A DNA stretch of 14,547 bases, from contig JACPVD010000008.1 in NCBI GenBank assembly GCA_016191895.1, positions 1 to 14,547 of the forward strand. Direction: 5' to 3'. This document shows positions 6,500-14,547 of this stretch, piece by piece. This DNA is from Chloroflexota bacterium (GTDB lineage Bacteria; Chloroflexota; Anaerolineae; Anaerolineales; Villigracilaceae). Below the pieces are notes generated by a model. The model was not told the DNA's origin. It ran no database searches and saw only the letters and a list, made by a program, of their open reading frames with translations. The position numbers and the translations under genes were made by a program. How positions within the stretch are numbered: the stretch's first letter is position 1; every line of letters begins with the position of its first letter.

Positions 6500-9400
6500 T
6501 TGGCCGCGCGTCCTCAAACTTCCCTTGTTCCTTCCGGTAAAGTGAAACCCTCGCCGGATTCCTATCGCCTGCCGCCGCAAATGTATGGCAGGCCGTTTGG
6601 CCTGGATGAATCCGGTAAAAGTGTCGGACGCACCAAAGGCACCATCATCAGTATGACCTGGAAATACATGCTGGAACAGGTGGCAAACCGCGTACCATCG
6701 GATTTGTCCGCGTCGGAACGGAAGGCTGCGATTCGCAAGGCGCAGGAAGAGGCCGCCGCCGAGTGTGTCCGCCGTTTGAATGAAGTAATTGGCGATCCGC
6801 GCTATCATGTCACAGCCGAATACCTGCTTAATGAGGGCAATGTCTATTCGGTGGAGTTCGATCTTTACTTTGCCGAGGTCGCGCGCGAGTTATCGGGAGA
6901 ATCCTTCGAAACCTTCCATTTCAATCGCGCCACGAAAAGCGTTCCTGAGGCTGTTGCGATCCTTGCCCGCCCATTGCCACTTAAACAGGTCTACAACCTG
7001 CTTCCACGGTTTGCCGCAAAATTTGCCGATACCGATTTTCGGGTGATACAGGTTCAACCCAATTCGGCGGTGATTCAATGGCGTTGTGAAAAGGAATTGG
7101 CCATTCTCCCGCGCGAGGAACGCGATGTTTTTGTCCATGAGAGTTGCCTTTTTGTGCAGGGGACGCTCTCTCATATCCCCGTGATTCTGTCCGGCGATGC
7201 GCCGGCGCTGGTCATCGAGCATAAATGCCAGTTGTGGGGCGATGAATGTTGCGAGTATGAATTCATCTGGCAACAGGAACAAAAAGGATTTTGGAAGAGG
7301 ATGTTTGGCGCGAAACGCGGCGGATATGACGCGAGTCCCCCCGTTGACTCTTTTGCCGCGGAAGCCGCGCCGCCCGCAATCATCGATCCAGTATTGCTTG
7401 CCGCAATCAACGATCCGTCGCATCGCCCATTACCGCCGCGCATGGTCTTTCGTCCGTTTGGGGCGGACGAAAATGGAAAGCCGATCAAGGATGTGGACGG
7501 CGCGGCAATGCGGACTGTGATCGAAGAAATGAAGGAATGTGTGGCGCGCAACACCATGCTCGCCTTTCCCGCTGATCTGCCCGCCACCCTGCGCGATACA
7601 AAAATTGCGGAAGCCCAGCGCAACGCATTGGATGAAATGGTAAGCCGTTTGAACGCGGCTGTTCCCGATCGCGCATATCATGTAACGCTCGAAGACCTCA
7701 TGCGCAACGGCAATTCCTTCTCCACAGAGTACAGCACGTTCTTTGCAAATATCTGCGCCGAACTATCCGGCGACCGGAAATTCGATTTCAACCGTGGGAA
7801 GAAATCCGCTTACGTGGCCCCCTGGCTGGTTCGTCCCTTGTCCATGCGGCAGACGTACACCCTTATGCCGAAGTTGGTCGGCATGTTCTTCAAATCCGAC
7901 TTGCGCACGGTTCGGGTCACGGCAAACAGCGCGGTCTTGCAATGGCGCGTGGGCGATCATCTCACCCGCCTGCCGAAGGAATTGCACGCCCGTTATCAAT
8001 ATGATGTCTGCCAGGTGCTACAGGGCGTATTCAGTGAAATGCCCCGCGTGCATTCCAACCTGGAGCCGGCCTCCATACGCGAGATCAAATGCCAGGCGCG
8101 CGGTGACGAGTGCTGTGAATGGGAATTTACCTGGCAAACCCCGGAAGCCCGAGGCTGGCTTGGTTTCCTGAAGCGGAAAAAACAAATCACGAATGATGCC
8201 CTGTTTCGGGCGGTTCCCGCTTCGCCGGACCCTGACCTTCCCCTGCTTTCAAGGATGTGGATCTTACATCCGTATGGACAGGACGAAAACGGCAATCCCA
8301 TCAAGGATGTCAACGGGCTGTTCATTCGTCTCAGCATTGACTTTATGCTCACCGTCGTCGCGCGGAGGGCGGCGGAAAATGTCCCGGCGGGTGTCAAACC
8401 CGAAGAGCACGTTGCGCAGGCTCAACGTTCGGCAATGGATCGATTGATCCGTCGCGTAAACGAATCCATGCCGGTGCCATATCACTTGACTCGCGATTCC
8501 CTGCTCAGTCTTGGATATGCATCCTTCGACCTGGGAACGGTCATACGCGAAACCTGCCGCGAGATCGGAAATATTCCGAATTTTTATTTTCACCAGGGAT
8601 ATGCGGTGGTGCAAAGCGTGGAGTACCTGTTGCGCGCCATGTCGATCCGGCAGGTGTTCAACGTGGTTCCGCGCTTTGCCTCAAAGTTCGGCGATGTGGA
8701 CATTCGTATTGTCAATGAGAGCGCGTCTTCCGCGGTGTTGCGTTGGTATCCGGGGGATGTGCTTGCGCGGTCTTCGCCGGAGACTCACCGCCATGTAATC
8801 AACATGACCTGCCAGACCATTCAGGGAAGTATGGCCTACGTTCCGTTGATGCTGGCGAACCTGCCTCCCGCGCATGTGAATGAATTGAAATGCCAGTTGC
8901 GCGGCGATGAATATTGCGAGTGGGAATTCACCTGGCAGTTGCCGCGTCCTTCGCGGTATCGAAGCGTATGGGCCGGCGCGGGCGTTGCGGCATTTGTGTT
9001 TGCCTATGTGTTTTTCCAATGGCCCGGCTGGCAGGTATTGAACTGGTTTGCGTTGCTATTCTTTCCCATTTTGGGAGGCTGGCTTGTAAACCGCTGGGCC
9101 TTGCGCGGATATTATCTCGACCAGAAGGAAAAGTTATTGCTCGAACAGCGCGAGGCATCAGAGCAGCAATACGACGCGCTTCAGATATCCAATGCCGATT
9201 TGCAGCTGGCAAATGTGAGTTTGCAGGAGAAGATCGCCGAGGTCACCGCGCTCACTGAAACGCTGGAACATCGCGTGGAGGAACGCACCCGCGAACTGGC
9301 CGTGGCCCGTGATATGGCGCTGGAGGCCTCGCGCACCAAATCCACCTTCCTTGCAAGCATGAGCCATGAAATCCGCACCCCGATGAACGGCATCATCGGC

Positions 9401-10882
9401 ATGACCGGCTTGCTCTTCGACACGTCCCTGACCCGCGAACAGCGCGAATATGCCGATACCATCCGCGCCAGTAGCGACGCCCTGCTGACCATCATCAATG
9501 ACATCCTGGATTTCTCCAAGATCGAAGCCGGCCGTCTCGAGTTGGAGAACCAGCCCTTTGACTTGCGCGACTGCATGGAATCTGCGATCGACTTGCTTGC
9601 CTTGAAGGCCACCGAAAACGGGCTTGAACTGGGTTGTGTGATCGAACCCGACGTGCCCAACGCGGTGATGGGCGATGAAACACGCCTGCGGCAGATTGTT
9701 GTGAACCTTCTCGGCAATGCGGTCAAGTTTACGATTGAAGGCGAGATCGTTTTGCATGTTGAGTTGATGCGCGAAGACCAGTCCCGCAGCATGTTGGATG
9801 TCCTCCTGCATTTTTCTGTGCGCGATACCGGTATCGGGATCCCGCAGGATCGCATGGATCGCCTGTTCCAATCCTTCTCGCAGGTGGATTCGTCCACCAC
9901 ACGCAAATACGGCGGCACCGGGCTAGGGCTGGTAATCAGCAAGCGGTTGAGCGATTTGATGGGTGGCGAGATGTGGGCCGAGAGCAGGGAAGGCGAAGGC
10001 TCCACCTTCCACTTCACCGTGCGCACGCAGTCCACGCTGGTGGCACGCCCCGGCAAGCCAGCGCTTGTGCCGCAGTTGCAAGGCAAACGCATTCTGGTGG
10101 TGGACGATAACGCTACCAACCGCCGCATCCTGTCACTGCAGGCGCACTCGTGGAAGATGACCCCGGTCGAGTTTGCGAATCCGCGCGAGGCGCTTGAATC
10201 GATTCAACGCGGCGAATCCTACGATATCGGCATTCTCGATATGCACATGCCCGAGATGGACGGCGCAATGCTCTCAAAGGAGATTCGCCGAAGCGGCGCG
10301 TCGCTTCCGTTGATCATGCTCACGTCCCTTGGGTGGCGCGACCCCGGCGATACCGATCACTTTGCCGCGTTTCTCACCAAGCCCATCAAGCAATCCAGTT
10401 TGTATAATGCGATCATCAACGCCCTGTCGGTGCCGGACTCCGGGTTGAAACGGGTGGAACCTGTTGAGGCGCTTTTCGATCCCCACCTTGCCGATCGCAA
10501 CCCCCTCAAAATCCTGCTGGCCGAGGATAATGCCGTAAACCAAAAATTGACCATCCGCATTTTGGGGCGCATGGGCTATCGTGTGGACGTGGCGGCCAAT
10601 GGCCTTGAAGCGTTGGAATCGCTCGAGCGTCAGCATTACGATTTGATTCTGATGGATGTGCAAATGCCCGAAATGGACGGCCTCGACGCAACGCGCTTCA
10701 TCCGCAACAAACTGCCGCCCGACCGGCAGCCCTACATCATCGCCATGACCGCCAATGCCATGCAGGGCGACCGCGAAGCCTGCCTGGCCGCCGGCATGAA
10801 CGATTACATCAGCAAGCCGATCCAGTTGAAGGATTTGCAAAATTCACTCATCCTTGCCGCCGAAACGTTAAAACCTCAATGA
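6500..10882 (+). CDS. Kinase B: triple V4R-like sensor hybrid histidine kinase with two receivers
   Basis: The product has 1460 residues and is a paralogue of kinase A. In order: three sensor modules (about 25-258, 310-547, 583-813); two membrane segments (about 821-841 and 843-864); a coiled coil and signalling helix (about 872-945); HisKA with H956 in [10 protein letters not shown]; HATPase_c with N-box [23 protein letters not shown] (from D1109) and GGTGLGL (from 1138); REC1 (D1202, D1203, phospho-site D1247, K1294); REC2 (E1342, D1343, phospho-site D1386, K1439). Unlike A, it has no GAF domain: its QYDALQ..NADLQL coiled coil runs straight into the VEERTREL helix. It begins with TTG right after the stop of A, so the two are almost surely on one transcript and perhaps translationally coupled. 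No HPt or DNA-binding output is present. Sensor and kinase should both lie in the cytoplasm, by inference from the lack of a signal peptide. Confidence 0.93.
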   Translation: MAARPQTSLVPSGKVKPSPDSYRLPPQMYGRPFGLDESGKSVGRTKGTIISMTWKYMLEQVANRVPSDLSASERKAAIRKAQEEAAAECVRRLNEVIGDPRYHVTAEYLLNEGNVYSVEFDLYFAEVARELSGESFETFHFNRATKSVPEAVAILARPLPLKQVYNLLPRFAAKFADTDFRVIQVQPNSAVIQWRCEKELAILPREERDVFVHESCLFVQGTLSHIPVILSGDAPALVIEHKCQLWGDECCEYEFIWQQEQKGFWKRMFGAKRGGYDASPPVDSFAAEAAPPAIIDPVLLAAINDPSHRPLPPRMVFRPFGADENGKPIKDVDGAAMRTVIEEMKECVARNTMLAFPADLPATLRDTKIAEAQRNALDEMVSRLNAAVPDRAYHVTLEDLMRNGNSFSTEYSTFFANICAELSGDRKFDFNRGKKSAYVAPWLVRPLSMRQTYTLMPKLVGMFFKSDLRTVRVTANSAVLQWRVGDHLTRLPKELHARYQYDVCQVLQGVFSEMPRVHSNLEPASIREIKCQARGDECCEWEFTWQTPEARGWLGFLKRKKQITNDALFRAVPASPDPDLPLLSRMWILHPYGQDENGNPIKDVNGLFIRLSIDFMLTVVARRAAENVPAGVKPEEHVAQAQRSAMDRLIRRVNESMPVPYHLTRDSLLSLGYASFDLGTVIRETCREIGNIPNFYFHQGYAVVQSVEYLLRAMSIRQVFNVVPRFASKFGDVDIRIVNESASSAVLRWYPGDVLARSSPETHRHVINMTCQTIQGSMAYVPLMLANLPPAHVNELKCQLRGDEYCEWEFTWQLPRPSRYRSVWAGAGVAAFVFAYVFFQWPGWQVLNWFALLFFPILGGWLVNRWALRGYYLDQKEKLLLEQREASEQQYDALQISNADLQLANVSLQEKIAEVTALTETLEHRVEERTRELAVARDMALEASRTKSTFLASMSHEIRTPMNGIIGMTGLLFDTSLTREQREYADTIRASSDALLTIINDILDFSKIEAGRLELENQPFDLRDCMESAIDLLALKATENGLELGCVIEPDVPNAVMGDETRLRQIVVNLLGNAVKFTIEGEIVLHVELMREDQSRSMLDVLLHFSVRDTGIGIPQDRMDRLFQSFSQVDSSTTRKYGGTGLGLVISKRLSDLMGGEMWAESREGEGSTFHFTVRTQSTLVARPGKPALVPQLQGKRILVVDDNATNRRILSLQAHSWKMTPVEFANPREALESIQRGESYDIGILDMHMPEMDGAMLSKEIRRSGASLPLIMLTSLGWRDPGDTDHFAAFLTKPIKQSSLYNAIINALSVPDSGLKRVEPVEALFDPHLADRNPLKILLAEDNAVNQKLTIRILGRMGYRVDVAANGLEALESLERQHYDLILMDVQMPEMDGLDATRFIRNKLPPDRQPYIIAMTANAMQGDREACLAAGMNDYISKPIQLKDLQNSLILAAETLKPQ
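6572..7273 (+). repeat. Sensor module B1 (V4R-like)
   Basis: Residues about 25-258 of kinase B. Putative metal ligands are C216, E240, C243 and C251. It ends CEYEFIW instead of CEWEFTW. The first-half sequence is nearest to module A1. Confidence 0.75.
7427..8140 (+). repeat. Sensor module B2 (V4R-like)
   Basis: Residues about 310-547 of kinase B. Putative metal ligands are C504, E528, C531 and C539. The middle is the most diverged of the six ([19 protein letters not shown] where others have YNLLPRF..K.AD.DIR), hinting at a changed ligand pocket. Confidence 0.75.
8246..8938 (+). repeat. Sensor module B3 (V4R-like)
   Basis: Residues about 583-813 of kinase B, next to the membrane hairpin. Putative metal ligands are C771, E795, C798 and C806. 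The S-x-E-F pair seen after YLLN in A1 and B1 is replaced by ASFDLG here, and VRPLS by LRAMS. Confidence 0.75.
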
Positions 10883-10894
10883 GTAACCGGTACG

Positions 10895-10910
10895 GCAACG
10901 TTCACGTTGC
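10895..10910 (+). repeat. Small palindrome (REP-like unit 2) after kinase B
   Basis: GCAACGT (10895-10901), loop TC, ACGTTGC (10904-10910). Flanking bases ACG and TGT (10892-10894 with 10911-10913) extend the pairing with one wobble. It starts 12 bases after the stop of B and could protect or end the A-B transcript, although no T-tract follows. Confidence 0.5.
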
Positions 10911-10939
10911 TGTGTATTTGGACGCCAAACCCGCAACTC

Positions 10940-10955
10940 GCAAACTGAAGTTTGC
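10940..10955 (-). repeat. Small palindrome (REP-like unit 3), inverted relative to unit 2
   Basis: GCAAACT (10940-10946), loop GA, AGTTTGC (10949-10955). Its reverse complement GTACTGCAAACTTCAGTTTGC-like reading aligns with unit 2 (GTAC, one variable base, GCAA, T-TC-A, TTGC), with changes in one arm balanced in the other. The pairing is thus kept while the bases differ. Confidence 0.5.
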
Positions 10956-10985
10956 AGTACAGTGTTGTCAGAATAATTTGGAAAA

Positions 10986-11014
10986 TTTCAAAATCTTGTC
11001 GTACCTCGTATAAA
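10986..11014 (+). promoter_or_regulatory. Candidate promoter for protein C
   Basis: TATAAA (11009-11014) with TTTCAA (10986-10991) 17 bases upstream. The -35 match is poor (about half of TTGACA). Use of it would give a leader of only a few bases before the ATG at 11029, where the SD is also weak (GAAAG). Confidence 0.3.
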
Positions 11015-11028
11015 ATGAAAGACAGACC

Positions 11029-12458
11029 ATGACCGAGCAAAAGAAAACAGGAGACAATTCCGAAATCCTCGCCCAGGAACTTGCGCGACGCGAAGCCGAG
11101 CTTTCGCAGCGCGAACTGGAAATCGCCCGGCGCGAGTCGGAACTCGACCTGCGGATGATCGAAGCCGGCGGGATGACTTTGGCATCCCGCCCGTTTGATC
11201 TGCGCGAGTGCGTCGAATCTGCGCCGGACCTGGTATCTGCCCGGGCTTCCGAAAAACGAATCGACATCGCAATTTTGTTCGAAGGCGATGTGCCCGCATT
11301 GCGCGCGATCGTCGGCGACCCGATCCGTTTGAGGCAGGTTCTGCTGAACCTGTTAAGCAATGCGGTCAAGTTCACCGAAATGGGCGAAGTCCTCCTTGTT
11401 GTGACGTCGAGCCTGCGCGATCAGATCGCCGGCCTTACATTTACGGTGCGCGATACCGGGGTTGGGTTTTCGCCTGAAAGCGCGGACAGTCTCTTTCGCG
11501 GGCCTGGGTTGGGGATCAGCAAACGCCTTGTGGAATTGATGGGTGGAAAATTGGAAGCCTATAGCGAAGGCCCCGGCAAAGGCTCCACATTTATGTTCAC
11601 CATTCGCGCGCCGATCGCCCAATTGACGGTGCAGAGTCAGCGCGAATTGGACGGAACCCAGCCCGGGTTAAGCGGGAAGCGGGTTCTCATCATAGACGAT
11701 AACGAAACGAATCGCAGCATCCTTTTCGCGCAGGCTGAAAAGTGGGGCATGATCCCGCGCGGCACCGGTTTGTCCTTTGAGGCCATTCAGTGGATCAAAA
11801 ACGAAGACATCTTCGACATCGCCATTCTGGATATGCACATGCCGGAAATGAACGGGATCGAGCTGGCGCGCCGCATTCGAAGGCATGGCGCGAAGTTCCC
11901 ACTGGTGTTATTTGGTTCGACAGGCCGGCATGAAACCGGGGGTGACGAAAGCCTGTTTGCCGCCCGCCTTTCCAAGCCCATCAAACAATCGAAACTTTTT
12001 GATACACTGGAGGCGGCGCTGGCTGACAACAAAGTGGAGCGCGTCGAAAGACGTTCCCTCGACCGCATCATTCTCGACCCTGAAACTGCGTCCCGGCATC
12101 CGTTGAGAATTCTCATCGCCGAGGATAAGCCGGCGAATCAGAAATTGATCTCGCGCCTGCTTGCGCAAATGGGTTATCGCCCGGACGTTGCTTCGAATGG
12201 GTTGGAAGCGGCGGACGCATCGAGGCGCGGCGCCTATGATTTGATTTTTATGGATGTGCAAATGCCGGAAATGGACGGTCTCGAAGCCGCGCGCGTGATT
12301 CGCCGCGAGATGTCGCAGGAAAACCAGCCGCGTATCGTCGCCATGACCGCCAAGTTGACGCGCGGCGATCGCGAGTTATGCCTTGCGGCAGGCATGAATG
12401 ATTGCATCAGCAAACCGATCAAGGCGTTGGAACTGCTGGACGCTCTGGAGCAAACCCG

Positions 12459-12462
<4 letters not shown>
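11029..12462 (+). CDS. Protein C: histidine-less hybrid kinase (HATPase-like plus two receivers)
   Basis: The product has 477 residues. Residues about 11-43 are a charged coiled coil ([22 protein letters not shown]). The chain then joins the kinase pattern at IEAG (44-47), the point where HisKA ends in A, B and D. The H-box and DHp helices (about 55 residues from the histidine to IEAG) are therefore absent. The HATPase-like domain keeps the N-box ([17 protein letters not shown]107 and N111), G1 RDTGVGF (D142) and G2 GPGLG (158-162). It lacks the FSQVD and RKYGG lid: 16 residues fewer than D between the RDTG and KRL positions. REC1 (D223, D224, phospho-site D268, K316) and REC2 (E365, D366, phospho-site D409, K462) look intact. 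It has no membrane segment and so is cytoplasmic. It cannot autophosphorylate on a HisKA histidine; a phosphate sink, adaptor or regulator of a partner kinase is the likely role (inference). Its stop overlaps the start of D. A decaying gene is possible, but the open frame and complete receivers argue for function. Confidence 0.88.
12447..12450 (+). promoter_or_regulatory. Ribosome binding site of kinase D
   Basis: GGAG lies inside the end of C, 8 bases before the ATG at 12459. Together with the ATGA overlap it points to translational coupling of C and D. Confidence 0.6.

Positions 12463-14547
<2,085 letters not shown>

Larger units (their letters stand above)
10883..11028. other. Intergenic region between kinase B and protein C
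   Basis: 146 bp holding two small palindromes in opposite orientation (10895-10910 and 10940-10955) followed by an AT-rich stretch with a possible promoter for C. Protein C may therefore head a separate transcript with D, while any read-through from B would cross the palindromes. Confidence 0.6.

Noticed and set aside
9181..10128. Minus-strand open frame (315 codons) opposite the HisKA/HATPase part of kinase B
   Set aside because: Antisense shadow: Ser/Arg-rich, no motif, and similar shadow frames appear opposite the same domains in A and D.
10883..11028. CRISPR-like repeats between B and C
   Set aside because: Only two short palindromes in opposite orientation with different arm sequences; no regular repeat-spacer pattern.

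Overview
This window looks like a signalling-rich stretch of a free-living bacterium of moderately high GC. Alpha-helix-rich hybrid kinases, SD-led genes, one TTG start and short dispersed palindromes between genes would fit Chloroflexota (Anaerolineae-like). That placement is an impression from protein style and not proven by any marker gene in the window.

Layout: positions 1-1174 hold two minus-strand genes, a GNAT-family acetyltransferase followed 39 bp later by a MoxR/CoxD-type AAA+ ATPase cut by the left edge. A 408-bp divergent intergenic region (1175-1582) carries one very strong hairpin. From 1583 to the right edge, everything is on the plus strand: four consecutive hybrid histidine kinase-type genes, here called A (1583-6499), B (6500-10882), C (11029-12462) and D (12459 to beyond the edge). 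A and B are adjoining with no gap. B and C are separated by 146 bp containing two small palindromes. C and D overlap by 4 bp (ATGA).

A and B are giant paralogues. Each has three tandem copies of a ~235-residue sensor module, a two-helix membrane anchor, a coiled coil, (A only) a GAF domain, then HisKA, HATPase_c and two receiver domains. All six sensor modules keep the spacing Cys-x23-Glu-x2-Cys-x7-Cys. This is almost the same as the zinc site I recall for the V4R-containing aromatic-compound sensors (MopR/PoxR/DmpR type), so the modules are probably V4R-like small-molecule receptors. C is a reduced protein: a short coiled coil, a HATPase-like domain with a shortened ATP lid, and two intact receivers, with the phospho-accepting histidine domain missing. 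D is a six-helix membrane sensor with a PAS domain and a standard HisKA-HATPase-REC core.

Together the four genes look like a locally duplicated signalling array: two multi-sensor cytoplasmic-facing kinases, one histidine-less partner and one membrane/PAS kinase, with no HPt protein or DNA-binding response regulator inside the window. The chief points of interest are the six-fold sensor array, the headless protein C translationally coupled to a complete kinase, and the small palindromes beside gene ends.
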